In this document: positions 32,005 through 43,921 of the stretch, one piece after another | Layout: every line of letters starts with the position of its first letter | Position numbering within the stretch: the first letter of the stretch is position 1 | Assembly: GCF_009727055.1 (NCBI RefSeq) | Contig: NC_052351.1 | Location: forward strand, 58,633,643-58,697,642 | Source: Benincasa hispida | Lineage: Eukaryota; Streptophyta; Magnoliopsida; Cucurbitales; Cucurbitaceae | Length of the DNA: 64,000 nt | Direction: 5' to 3' | Program-made: the position numbers and the translations under genes | Notes under the pieces: model-generated | The model's database searches: none | Seen by the model: only the letters and a program-made list of their open reading frames with translations | What the model was told of the DNA's origin: nothing

Positions 32005-34145
32005 TGATGACATGCAGAAATGCATTTCATCGTAGGCCTTTTACTTAAAATTATGAAGGTTGTTAAGCAGAATATGTGACAATTGTGCTAGGAATTCATG
32101 AGAAAACGAGCTTGCGTTGTTCAGCATTAAAGAATCTCGGCTAACCCATTATTATGCATTATTATGCGTTTAATTCTCTATTTTTGTAGCTAAAGCAGGA
32201 AATAGGATGCAACCGCGGAAACCGGACCACCGCATAGACGACCTCATGCAGAGAACTCTCCATCGCAAAGGCAAACGCATCGATCAACGCATGAATGTTG
32301 TAGTAATCACTCGTATGCGTCCATCGCATGGGAGTTGCGCTCGTCAAGTGATTGCGGTCATCGTGTAGAGTTGCGGTATTAAGCGAATGCGGTCACTGAA
32401 TGATTGTGGCTATGCGATGATGCATACTAATGGGATCAATGCAAGGTTGGTGGAATGAACGCATCAACGCATCTACTTCGAGAAAATCAAAAGATGATGT
32501 TGACATTTCACCTACCACGCTGTTAGCGGCAGAGGTTTCGAAAGGACTAAATGTCCTGAATGTCAGAATTAGAGTAGTCCATTAATGCTATCGGCAATCC
32601 AGGCTCTATATAAAAAAGCTGATGAGCTGAAATTTAAGTTATCTAGGGTTTTCACCCAAGGTTGAATTCAAGGTTTTCGCCTGAGGTTCGCCTAAGGCGG
32701 ATCCTTGTGATCCAGAAAAAATGTGTGAGAAGACGCTTGAGAGTTCTTCACCTCCTTCATCCATTCCGAGTAACGACTGGAGCCTTCAACCGGAGCTAGA
32801 TCTTGGGAGACTCAGCTCTACCACCCATCCATGGCACCACCGGCAGCCTTGACGCACATCTGCTGGAAGCAAATCTTTGCTTCCAGCCGGTCATTTCATT
32901 TTCCTTTCTTTTCTTATATCGTATTGTATGAAATTTTGTGATTAAGGAATTAATACAATTTATTTTCAATGCATTTCTCTATTTCCTTCGACTCCATCTC
33001 CATCTGCTAACATCTTTACTTTCATTGCAACACTTAGTGAGATTGCTTGGGTATCACATACTTAGTCATGTGGATTAGGGATATGAAGCATGTAGCAACC
33101 CACCAAGAGGTGTGCGTTGCGTGAGTGTGTGAGCAACCTTATGCTTAGTGTGAAGCTGCCGCAACGCCTGTCTATAGGCTAATGCAATGCTTGTCTATGA
33201 GTAAAGTCAGCAACAACCAACTGCTCGGGAGGGTAAGTGGTTGGTCGCATTAAGCAATGTATGCATTGTTCACTAGAGATAGGAATAATCTTAGGTCAGC
33301 CAAGTTCATGTGGTTACCTTGTCCTATGAGCGCATCATTCATCATTTAGGCATACTTGAGAGAGTAGTCTAAATCCCAAATCTAAGACTCGAGAGAGCGG
33401 ATTGGAACACATAGGCAAGAATGGGGAACTTAGAGATAAGCTCCGTTTGCTAACCTGCATCGCATGCACCCTAGGAATAGGTATGATATTATGTGGACAC
33501 CTTATTTGTGAGTGTGTCACTTTGTCATCGCATAAATAAGAATAGAGGCTTATGTGTAGGTCCTATAGACTTATCGCATATATCGCATGCGTTCTAGCAT
33601 TAGAAGCCGTAGCATTCGCACCGAGAGTTGGTTTACTATTATATGTGTGTCGCATGATCGCATGACTTGCGTTGACTAAGGTTGCCCTTGGGGTCACTCT
33701 TAAGAGTTGCAATGAAATCATCTCCACATTTTATCCATTTTCCTATTCATTTGTTTCATGTCATGAGTTGTCATGTTTCTACCTCTCATTCTCATTCTCA
33801 TTACGTTGTCTATTAGTTAGAAGTAGGAGTAGGATTAGCTTAGCAACCCCTCCAACATTCTTTTATTTAACCGCCGCATGCACATTACCACATTCAGGTA
33901 GCTACAAGTCCCCGTGTTCGACCTCGAATCACCCGAGAAACTTGGGTTCGCGTTATACTTAGAGTGAGTGCAAGAAAACTTGTGACAGGATGCATGGTCA
34001 TCGCATACATTCGTTAACGCATTATCATTCCAATGCATGACCATCGACGCATGACTATCAACGCATACCTTAAGAACATGCATTGCATATTGCGTCCAAG
34101 GGATGTTAGTTGTCGAGTAATTTGACATCTAATTTCCCGCCATAA
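32005..34145 (+). mobile_element. solo LTR, family D (long member)
   Basis: Starts with TGATGACATGCA, loop GAAA, TGCATTTCATC (hairpin). A TATA-like box CTATATAAAA lies 600 bases in (32605-32614). The family's conserved block with 'gtgttcgacctcg' is at about 33895-33990. GTTAT flanks both sides (32000-32004 and 34146-34150). The last bases read CATAA where CATCA is expected, one change from the usual CA end. At 2141 bases it is longer than its three relatives. It also holds a perfect inverted repeat at 32862-32887. No primer site, purine tract or coding region is present. Confidence 0.7.
32605..32614 (+). promoter_or_regulatory. TATA-like box of the family D LTR
   Basis: CTATATAAAA, 600 bases from the LTR start. 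The other three copies have CTATAAATA 540-553 bases from their starts, which supports both the element orientation and the box. Confidence 0.5.
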
Positions 34146-34150
34146 GTTAT

Positions 34151-35636
34151 AATCTAGCATGAAGAAATTACGTGAAAGCATGTGCATACATCATGAAATA
34201 TAAGAGTTATATTCTGCATGCAGTAAGCGTTATCATGCATCATCCTTTTATTATAAGTGTTATAGTCTAAGGGTGAATGGAAGCATGTTATACTTGTTTC
34301 GTTGTTGTTTTGTATAAGTGTTATATAAAAGAAGTAGCAATGAATGAACAATGCACTGAGCATGACACTTAGGCTGTTTATAACCGTTATGAATGCCTTG
34401 CATGTGTTAGCTTAGCATTGTGATTTTGATTTTTTTCGTTTATAAATGTTATAAAGGAAATTAGAACTAAAATCGATAAGAAAGAGTTGCATGCGGACTT
34501 AAGGTGAACTCAAGTTTTTTAAATGGGTTTTAAAACTGGAATGAGATAGACCTAAGTTCAAATGGTTCTAAAGAGTTTAATAACCTAGATTAATTTTTTA
34601 AAATCGGTTTAATAGGATTAAATTGATTGACATAAAAGAATAAATTTGTTTTAAATCTTTCTATAAGGGACCTTTTGTCTAACGCAGATTTTGTCTAGGC
34701 TGAGGTTCTTAACCTGCTTGAAATGGAACACCCCTATCTGAGAACCTACTTGGAAAGGTGAATTAGATAGATTTTCAATAGGCATGCGACAATTTGGTCA
34801 AAGACTCCGTTAAAGAGTTTAATGGATGATGATAAAAAGTTGTTTAACTATCCAAGGTAAAAGTTACTCTTGGGAAAACCTAAAAGTCACTTAGTTAAAA
34901 TCCTTAGCCATGTTTTTTCTAAATAAACTAAACCCTAGGTTATACAATACTCAGTGGGAGGAAGAGATGTATCTAATATGTCTATGATTCCACTCACGTT
35001 TCTCCCTGAATGTTCACACCGTGAGATTCATGCTCGGCCTCATGGTGCCCTAGGAGCATCCCCCTTCGGATGGTGTTTGCATGTGTTTATAGTAGGTGGG
35101 TGAAGAGTGTGTGTCAACACGTCCTATGGTCTCTATCATTGGTTCACACCGTGAGATTATTCTGTACTCCCTCGTGGCACCCTGGGAGCGTCCCTCTTCG
35201 GATGGGTTTTGTGCAGTTGGTCAAGATGAAGGTGAACTCCATAAATGGATAAGGTCGCTTTAGGTTTTGCCCCAATCAGATTTTTTCCCTTCAGATTTCC
35301 TGCTTGGAGTGGATCTCTAGGGCGTAAAATGGCGGGTCACACTTACAGGAGATTGTTAAGTAAGCTAATGATCTCTTGGCCAAATCAATGATGACTAGTC
35401 GTTATAGGAGCAAGAGTTGTTTTGGTATTAATGACTGGTTGAGAACTTCTCAATTCAGAGGAGGGATAATTGACCTCCCTTCGACGGCTTTTGTCCTAAA
35501 TCTTTGAAGCGTCATTGCGAAACTAGATGTCACACGGGGTTCATATTAGTTTTGCTAAAACCTTATTGGATGCTGTTTGTTTTACAATGGGTATTTGCTT
35601 AAAACCTAATGTAGGTTAATGTGTTTTTCTTTTCAG
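34151..35636 (+). other. copia #2 leader, second part
   Basis: No coding frame. Two units of 'tcacaccgtgagatt' followed by 'cccttcggatggt' or 'cctcttcggatggg' lie at about 34995-35080 and 35140-35210; similar words occur in the 160-base repeats at 10151-10630. It ends with the pyrimidine-rich 'gtgtttttcttttcag', a good splice-acceptor match just before gag. Confidence 0.55.
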
Positions 35637-35639
35637 CAA

Positions 35640-36240
35640 CTCGTTAGTATTTTCGTTTAGTTATTTTCATATGACCGATTACATACAGTGGAAAGAATCA
35701 TGTAAAACGTATTTCATGGCAAACGACCTCGAATTTGTCATGGTTGAAGAGTGTCCTTAAGTCCCGACCCTTGTTGCACTCGTGAAGTGTTTGCAATGCA
35801 TATGAGGTGTGGATGAAGGCTAATTCAGTAGCCTGACTTCACATTTTGCCTAGCATACCTGATGTTTTGGCCAAAAGGGTTGAGCACATGATCATTGCAC
35901 GCGAGATCATGGACTCGTTGTAAGATATGTTTGAACGTCAGTTCTTACTTGTCGAGCACAAAGGGATGGATGAAAAAACCAGTAGTGTCCATTGTTCTGA
36001 CACTGATCCCACTACTCTCTATAAAAGGAGGAAAGATAGTAAATCTAATTTATTTGTCTTGAAGATGTGTTTGGTAGAGAATGATGATTCTGCCTGGTTC
36101 TTTGATTCGGGTGCTACCAACCATGTTAGTTCTCTTACCAAGGATTCAGTTTTTGGCAAACGTTGCCACAATGAGAGATGACTCTATAGGTCAGCACTGG
36201 TGAGGTTGTTTCAGCTGTTGCTGTAGGTAGGCTGAAGTTA
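35640..36240 (+). pseudogene. copia #2 gag remnant and protease
   Basis: The start of gag (MTDYIQWKESCKTYFMAN at about 35670) is recognisable, but most of gag including the zinc knuckle is gone. From 35927 the frame is open: a short gag tail, then SAWFFDSGATNHVSS, the copia protease active site with Asp-Ser-Gly intact (near 36095-36135). A TGA at 36179 ends this frame. The protease would process the Gag-Pol polyprotein inside particles. The loss of gag means this copy could not form particles itself. Confidence 0.75.
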
Positions 36241-37400
36241 TTTGTTGACAAGAAACGTTATCTGTTACTGGATAATGTTTTCATAGTTCCTCATAGTAAG
36301 AGGAACTTAATCTCGGTTTCTTGTCTCATTGAACAAGGGTATACCGTCTCTTTTTCTGAGAATAAAGTGTTTATTTTCAAGAATGGAATGGAGATTGGTT
36401 ATGGCTCAATGGAGAGTAACTTATATGTACTAAGGCCGTTAGTCATAAAATCCTTATTTAACACTGAAATATTCAGTACGACAACAACAGCTAAAAGACC
36501 AAAGCTTTCTCCTAAGGAAAACACCCATCTTTGGCATCTAAGGTTAGGTCACATCAACCTTAATAGGATTGAGAAGTTGGTGAAAAGTGGACTTCTAAAG
36601 AGTTTAGAAGAAAATTCCTTGCCGGTGTATGAATCATGCCTTGAAGGTAAGATGACCAAACGACCTTTTACTGGAAAAGGTTATAGAGCCAAGGAAGCCT
36701 TGGAGCTTGTACATTCAGACCTCTGTGGTCCAATGAATGTTAGAACTTGAGGTGGGTATGAATATTTCATCTCTTTCATAGATGATTATTCAAGATATGG
36801 GTATCTCTACCTAATGCAATGTAAGTCTGAAGCCCTTGACAAGTTCAAGGAGTATAAGGCTGAAGTTGAAAACTTGTTAGGTAAGAAGATAAAAACACTA
36901 CGATCTGATCGTTGTGGAGAGTATATGGACCTCTAATTCTAGAACTATATGATAGAACATGGGATTGTGTCCCAACTCTCGGCCCCTGGTACACTTCAGT
37001 AGAATGGTGTATCAGAAAGGAGAAACATAACCTTGTTGGACATAGCTCAGTCTATGATGAGTTATGCTCATCTTCGAGACTCGTTTTGGGGTTTTGTAGT
37101 GGAAACTGGATGCTATATCCTGAACAACATTTCCTCAAAAAGTGTTTCTGAAACACTTTTTGAGTTATGGAGAGGCCGTAAAAGTAGTTTATGCCACTTC
37201 AGAATTTGGGGTTGTCTGGCACATGTGCTAGTGACTAACCCAAAGAAGTTGGAACCGTGTTCAAAGATTTGCCTTTTTGTAGGCTACCCCAAGGAAACGA
37301 GAGGTGGATACTTCTATGATCCGAGTGAGAACAAAGTGTTTGTTTCTACAAATGCTATCTTTTTGGAAGAAGATCACATCCGGGATCATAAGCCATGAAG
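36241..37400 (+). pseudogene. copia #2 integrase
   Basis: Starts with the gag-pre-integrase region (HLWHLRLGHINLNRIEKLV) and its HHCC zinc site, in which the first Cys is Tyr (VYESCLEGK). The DDE core follows: Asp in LVHSDLCGPMN, Asp in TLRSDRCGEYMDL near 36905, and a Glu in NGVSERR near 37015, separated by a TGA after MNVRT and a TAG before NGVSERR. The C-terminal part 37033-37398 is open (FRIWGCLAHVLVTNPKKLE, FVGYPKETRGGYFYDP). Integrase would insert the cDNA into chromosomes. It lies upstream of RT, the copia order. Near-identical wording is found in copia #6 at 60660-61320. Confidence 0.85.
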
Positions 37401-38161
37401 TAAGCTCGTTTTGTATGAGATTTCTAGTGAGACTGAGACTACTGAGGGTTCAACAAGAGTTGTTGTAGATCAACATGGGTTGTTGAGATCGGTACATCTA
37501 GTTAACCAGCTCAAGAGTTGAGACTGACTCGACGTAGTGGGAGGGTTATGAACCCACCAGATCGCTACATGGGTTTGACTGAAGCCCAAAACGTCATTTC
37601 GAATGATGGGGTCAAGGACCCATTGTCTTTTAAGAAAGCAATGGAAGATGTTGACAAAGATGAATTGATTAAAGTTATGAACTAGGAAATGGAGTCTATG
37701 TACTTCAATAATGTCTGGGAGCTTGTTGATCCGCCTAGTAGGGTAAGACCTATTGGATGTAATTGGATTTATAAGCGAAAGAGAGGTGTAGATGGAAAGG
37801 TGCAAACCTTTAAGACTAGACTCATGGCAAAGGGTTATATCTAGGTTGAGGGAGTTGACTATGAGGAAACTTTCTCACCTGTTGTCATGCTCAAGTCTAT
37901 CTGGATACTCTTGTCCATAGCCACATTTTATGATTATGAAATATGGCAAATGGATGTCAAGACTACCTTTCTTAATGGTAATCTTTAGGAGACCATCTAT
38001 ATGACTCAACTAGAGGGGTTCATAATTCCAGATCAAGAGCAAAAAGTTTGCAAGCTTAATAGAGCCATTTATGGGCTGAAACAAGCATCTTGATCCTGGA
38101 GCATCAGATTTGACACTGCGGTCAAGTCATTTGGCTTTGATCAGAATGTTGATGAGCCTTA
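37401..38161 (+). pseudogene. copia #2 reverse transcriptase, N-terminal half
   Basis: After the linker (DPLSFKKAMEDVDKDE), RT motifs appear: CNWIYKRKRGVDGKVQTFK, EGVDYEETFSPVVMLKSI, EIWQMDVKTTFLNGNL, CKLNRAIYGLKQAS and SFGFDQNVDEPY. There it ends, ahead of the catalytic YVDD, because an LTR begins at 38162. At least four codons are stops (TAG or TGA at Gln or Trp positions). RNase H, purine tract and 3' LTR of this copy are missing. Confidence 0.85.
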
Positions 38162-39758
38162 TGAAGGAACTCTTATTCAAGAGTACCTATGAGCGGAAGT
38201 GGATCTTTCCAATTCATTGTGACAGAATTACCGCATATACATTCAAACATACCTTCATAATGCTAAAGGGATCAAGAAATCATACAAGATGAAGATTTCT
38301 CGAGTCTGAAGCCCAGCCATCTACCTCGAACTGTGACCACTCGAACAGAAGGAATTGGAGAAGACAATACCCTTTAGAGCCCTCAGTATTCTTGGAGGGA
38401 GAATCCAAAGTGTGGGCTTTGTTCGGATTTGGTAGAGGGAAGGAGGAAGAGCGACCGTACACAATGATCAAGAAAGTGGAAGATGCGGTCGTCTATCGTA
38501 TAGACAATATACTTGATCGTTTAGGTAAAGTGTAGGAAAAGGGTGAGCGATCGTGTAGGAAAAGGTAAACGATCGTCTATACGATCGTGTAGGAAAAGGG
38601 TGAGCGATCGTCCAAGACGATCACGTAGGAAAAACTAAGTGATCATCTATATGATCGTTTAGTAAATACCGAGAGCTAAACGATCACTTAGTAAAAAGGT
38701 AAACGATCGTTTAGGTATTAACGCGCGACGGTGTAATTGGTATGTCATCGCTTAGCAATATCGTTTATGTAAGCGATCCAGTCCTATCGTATAGGCACTG
38801 ATTTTCTAAATGATGACGCTATCTTCTTCACAATATCCGTGCACACCGAGATCAACATACCATCTGCTATTTATAATGCACTCATCCGTTATTTTAAACG
38901 AAGAGGCGCCTTCCCATTTCCTTTATAACTGTCCAATTATTGTGATCTTACCACATTCATAACTTATAAATTAATATCAAATATTAATTATAATATTTTT
39001 TCCTCTAACTAGATATAAATCATATTTATATTCAATTTCCTCCAAATTAATGTATCTCATACATAAAGTTAATTATATCATAATTTAATTAACTTGTTCA
39101 ATTATATCAATATATAATCGAACTCCCTCTTGTCAATTTGAACATTTGAAATTGACCCAAAAACTGACTCTCAGTATGATGACCCTTCACAGACGCTCGT
39201 AATTACAGCAGGCCAATTTACCGTTTGCCCTGTAATTACATCTTTCTTCTTAAGTACCACTAATCTCCTAATGAACATACAACATAGTCCTACTATGTGT
39301 GAACACCTCTCGGGCTAGGAGAAGGTGCGTGGCACCACATTGTTCAAGTCCCAAAATCAACCTTAAGGGAGCTATCTATCTACTTGCCCCTGCCTCGGAA
39401 GGAGTGAATGCCATCTTGTGTAACTGAGTTCCTAGCTCCCAAATCAGATGAATCCCCAAAATGGTAGGTTTGAGTCAACGTTCTGGCTACTCGCACCCAT
39501 GCAAATCAAAGGACTGCCCTCAATTGTAGGAGTTCCCAAATCACTCAGGATTGCGGTCATGTTACCTATGGTCATCCTAGTGAAGTGAAAATCTCAATTT
39601 ATGAATGGTGTTATATAATGAGACGTTAACACTTTGTGGTCAGGTCTTATACAAACTCTTTGTATAGGATGCCCCCACTCGCATGTCCCCTACACGAATG
39701 ATCAGGATTAGATCACCTGTGACAAGTCAAACTCTTGTGTCCATTCCACAAAGCGGGC
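38162..39758 (-). mobile_element. copia LTR family B, truncated, minus (outer part)
   Basis: Starts on the + strand with TGAAGGAACTC, the inverse of the family B LTR end. It carries an 'acgatcgtgtagg' array at 38490-38800 and runs to the duplication CGGGC (39754-39758), where a family D solo LTR is inserted. It continues at 41648-41812. The last 115 bases or so, which should end CCCAACA, are missing. Confidence 0.75.
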
Positions 39759-41647
39759 TGATGACTTGAAATTTGATGAATGTAATGTGCATGCATGATG
39801 ATGTGCTACAAGCTCATGTTGCCATAAACTTGTAACGCAAAATGTAATCTTTTGCTTTGTTGTTGCTCATGCACACTTTATACGATACTACTTATAGATA
39901 TGCGTTATTGATGAAATGTTTGTAGTTTGCTATGTGTTGTCACAAGTTTCCTTGCGCTAAAACCAAGTATAATTCCAACGCAAGTTTCTCAGAGTAATCC
40001 GAGGTCGAACACAGGGATTGTTGTCATTAATGTGTTACATTTGTGATATATGTGACCGGTTTTACAATTAATGAAAGAGTTGGTTTGTACATGAAATTAA
40101 AGTTGCAGTAAAGTAAAATTGTGCAATAAAGTAAAGTTGCGATAATAAAATCAAAGTGCGATAAAAGTAAATCTAAGCTACTATGATACAAGATACAGGA
40201 TATTGATACATGATACTGAGTTTGAGACTGACTGTGAAGATTATACCAAGGATCGTGTTATGCGGTGGCAAGTCTTTATGTATGAATCAGAAAGAGAAAA
40301 GATAATTAGTATAAACATTGCAAGTTCATTAATTGCGTTAAAGATATGAATAAGGTTCTGCTTTCCCTTGGCGTACACCTCTCGGTGATCGGCTGCGTTC
40401 CCACATCTCTGTGGTGAAATAGGGATGAACGTAATGAACGCAAGGTTGCTTCCATCACTGAAAGTACTTCTCGCTTTAGTTAACGCATTCTTTCAGCCTT
40501 CTCTCGATAGGAGGAATGGCATCTTCACTTCTACTCTCACAGGTGAAGATGCCGTCTAGTATGCTTTAGCTAAACATATTTATTTCTTTAGCATAGATTA
40601 ATTTACTTGTTAGATTCATACTAATTTCCAAGGGATTAAGAAAACATCATGGAAAAAGTGAATCACGGATGAATGGAAATAGACAGAAAGATGGAGATGA
40701 AAATGATCATGACATTTAATACTAAGATTTAGCATCTGATACATGGTGTGAATGATAGAGATTAAGAAGATGAATACAATTGATGAAAAGAGATAGAAAC
40801 AAATACAGAAGAGTGCCAATGTCTTGACACAGATCTGGACGATGGATGCCCTTGCCGGCGTATGGAATGAATGGAAGGAAGAGCTTCCCTCTCAGGCTTG
40901 CTCGCTCGGTAGAGGTTATCTAGGTACAGAGCTTCACGGTGGGGATTTAGAATGATTGGCCCTGAGACTCACCTCTCGACCTTGTCTCTTTTCTTTTCGG
41001 ATCTTCTCCGATTAGCACTCAGACCAGCCTCTCTCTCAATATACAACTATCAAAATAGCCTCATATCAAGTATATCTTTTCAGTGGAATTTTAGAGGGTA
41101 TTTATAGGCTCAGCTTTGATTCTCTGTACTGTGGACCCCACTTTATTGTTATGGCAGCTCCAGAAATGGTGGAATAAATATTCTTTTTATTATGCCATCA
41201 AACCCGTCAGAAATGCACAACGATCAGCTGTACACGTGTCTGAATCCTCCGCAATTGCATTGCTCATTTGCATCTTCGATCGTGGGTTCGCATGCGGCGT
41301 TGCTTTTATTATCACATGCGATTGAAGTTTAACTCTGGATCGATTGTCGCATGCGCCGTCATTGCGTTGATCGTCTCTTCAGTATTTTTTGACAAGTGCA
41401 ATGCGACGGAGATGCGTTGTTCAGTTTCTCTTTGAGCCTTGATCGCAAGCGGTGACTTGATTTCCTGCAAAACAGACTTAAAATATCCTTTCCTACCATC
41501 GCGATGGTGTCAGTGGGTGTATTGGCGATAATTTATAATTATTGTATTTCTTAGCCAATTTCCATACAATCGACGTATATTTTCTCTCTTTTAACTGCAA
41601 TATTCAAATAAAGCAGCATAAATAACTTGTATTTCTACAAGTTATCA
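39759..41647 (-). mobile_element. solo LTR, family D
   Basis: Bounded by CGGGC at 39754-39758 and 41648-41652. Read on the minus strand it starts TGATAACTTGTA, loop GAAA, TACAAGTTAT (perfect 10-base stem) and ends at TGATGACTTG inverted. A minus-strand TATA box CTATAAATA is at 41099-41107, 540 bases from the start. The conserved family block is at about 39945-40018. It has TG...CA ends, 1889 bases, and no internal region, primer site or gene. Confidence 0.88.
41099..41107 (-). promoter_or_regulatory. TATA-like box of the family D LTR
   Basis: CTATAAATA on the minus strand, 540 bases from the hairpin end, at the same relative place as in the copy at 57404-59156. Confidence 0.5.
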
Positions 41648-41812
41648 CGGGCCGCAACCATAGTATTACCAGAATAAGGTTTCCCTCCTATATTCATATA
41701 CTACAGACCATTTTGGTTATCACTCAAGACATGATCCACTTGTATGTCACCACATACATGCTTGAGTCACATACAGATAACCAGGAATTTTATGTTTATT
41801 GGTTTTTGGTAA
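41648..41812 (-). mobile_element. copia LTR family B, truncated, minus (inner part)
   Basis: Continues the LTR from 39758 ('cgggccgcaaccatagtatt', 'catgatccacttgtatg'), matching 43670-43800 in the neighbouring solo LTR. The match stops near 41812. It is followed by a small direct repeat ('atctaaatgtgcaaa' twice within 41815-41860) and then copia #4 RNase H, a pattern typical of deletion repair with filler. Confidence 0.7.
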
Positions 41813-41867
41813 AATCTAAATGTGCAAAGTCAGACATCTAAATGTGCAAAATCTAAATGTTTATTTC

Positions 41868-41941
41868 TTTCGAACTACTTCCAAGTCTATGATAAACTTT
41901 CTTAGTTAGACAACTTCTTTAGCAGTTTCACAAGTAGCTAC
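41868..41941 (-). pseudogene. copia #4 RNase H fragment (left of solo LTR)
   Basis: Minus-strand translation matches the RNase H region after the AEYVA motif (EAVWLRKF-like, with a stop). It joins with 43922 onward across the solo LTR at 41942-43921. The final GCTAC (41937-41941) is the target duplication. Confidence 0.6.
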
Positions 41942-43921
41942 TGAAGAAAATCAAACATGAGGATTTCTATGAGCAGGGAAATGATTGTTCCAAATTCCAT
42001 TCGAAATTGAACATAAACAATTACAGTCGAGAAACGGAAACTTACAGGTCATGCACAATACGAAATTACAACATGCTTTACAATAAGATCAAGGGATAAC
42101 AAACACATACCTTTGAAGACTCATGCTTCAAACTCCCTTGATCATAAATGCTCGTTCAATCTCTAAGACAGCAACCCCCAAACGCTTGAACACTATGACC
42201 GCAACACAACACGATAAAAGACAAACATGAACACAACGATCTCTAAGATCATGAACCCAACGAATGGCCTCCAAAAACTCGAACTCAGTCAAGTTGAGTG
42301 AGACCACCACCACAATGGCTATCTTGGTATTCTCGGTGTGAGAATCCAGAAGTGTGGGCTCTGTGTGGACTTGGTTAGAGGAAGAACCGGAGGAGTAAAA
42401 ATCTTGTAGACGATTGAGCAAGTGGGAGATGAGAAGTGTCTATCATATAGACGAATGCTTAATCGTTTAGAAGAAGGCAAGCTATCATATAGCAAAAGGC
42501 CTGCGATCGTTTAACTATGACCAGCTGAGTGAACTATCTATAGTGTCACCCCACAATCATTTAGTCTCTCTTTCAACTATCGTTTAGTGAAAACAATTCT
42601 CACTTGACAGCGATCCATGAATTCTTTCCGAGAATAGCAACTCTTTCTCCAATCTTCTAAATTTAGGAAAACATTTATCCTTTTATCTCACGGTTACCAT
42701 AAAACCATCAATAACCTCCCACTTAATTGATTATTAGAGAAAAAGATATAATTATCCAATAATTAATATTATTATAAATATATATGATAACCAACTTACA
42801 ATATTATATTTATAACTTATAGTTTTAATATTTTATCTCATGAAACATATAAACCATAGCTCTTTTTCTATTTTATGGTACTTAATGTAAATCTCATTTA
42901 CATTAATCTTCCACTTGATGTATCTCATACATCACACCGGTCATATCATATATAATTGAGTTTCTTTTTGTCAATTTGAAAATTTCAAATGAACACCAAG
43001 AACTGATTCTCAACTTGAATCCATTGAGCTCCCAAGGGACTTTATGGACCTGTAGCTTGAAGCTCCAACGGTACGTGAATAACTGACTAAACTCTTTAGC
43101 CAGGAGATCCACCATCTATTAATTGCCGAACACTCCACTAAAGACCGACAGTTGCACTCTTCTTACTACAGATATATTTTATGTCCATATCAACCAATCA
43201 ACAGTGCGATAACTCTTCACAGATCGCTTGTAAGTATAGCTGGGCCAATAACCATTATGCCCTGTAGTTACATTTAACTTCTTAAGTACCACTGATCCCT
43301 CTAATGAACATAAGTCATAGTTCTACTATGACTGAGTTCTCTCTTCCAAAGAGAAGTTGTGGCCATTATGTTCAAGACCTGGAATCAGCCCTTAAGGGAG
43401 CAATCTATCTACTTACCCCTGCTTTGGGGAAGAAGAGAATTCCATCTTGTGTAAATGAGTTCCCAGCTCCCAAATCAGGAAAATCCCCAATTAGGTGAGA
43501 TGTAAGTCTCAAGTATCAATGATGTTATATAAAGAGACTAGTCATCTCGTGGTCCGGTCTTATACAAATTGTTTATGTAGGACACCCCCGCTCACATGTC
43601 ACCACATGAATGGTTAGAATCTATCATCTGTAGTAATTCACAACACTTGTAAACCTCTACAAATCGGGCCGTATTCGTAGTATCACCAGGACCAAGTATC
43701 CCCCCTTAATCCTTATACTACAAACCTTTTTAAGTTATCACTTAAGGCATGATCCACTTGTATATCTCATATATATTCTTAAGTTTACATATAATAACCA
43801 TGAAGCTTTAATTATTAGATATGAGTAAATGCCAAATAAAATAACTCTTATTTTATTCATAACAATGTGTACAGTTTACAAACTACGAGACTCCAGGAGA
43901 ATTAGGATACCAATCCCAATA
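41942..43921 (-). mobile_element. solo LTR, copia family B
   Basis: On the + strand it runs from TGAAGAAAATC to CCAATCCCAATA; the minus strand therefore starts TATTGGGATTGG where TGTTGGG is usual (one base changed). GCTAC is present on both sides (41937-41941 and 43922-43926). A CGATCG-type motif region is at 42410-42600. It sits inside the RNase H part of copia #4. Frames at 42128-42421 and 42903-43115 are within the LTR and not genes. Confidence 0.88.

Larger units (their letters stand above)
28797..38161 (+). mobile_element. Ty1/copia element, 3' part missing (copia #2)
   Basis: 5' LTR (28797-30896), initiator-Met-tRNA primer site, a leader of more than 4.7 kb holding a solo LTR, a shrunken gag, protease, integrase and half of RT. 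It stops in RT at 38161, where a minus-oriented LTR of the same family begins. It is inserted in the integrase of copia #1; the left flank is GAAAT, and the matching right duplication is not found, consistent with loss of the 3' end. Confidence 0.8.

Noticed and set aside
42128..43115. Minus-strand frames of 97 and 70 residues
   Set aside because: They are inside the family B solo LTR and no related frame is open in the other family B LTRs.
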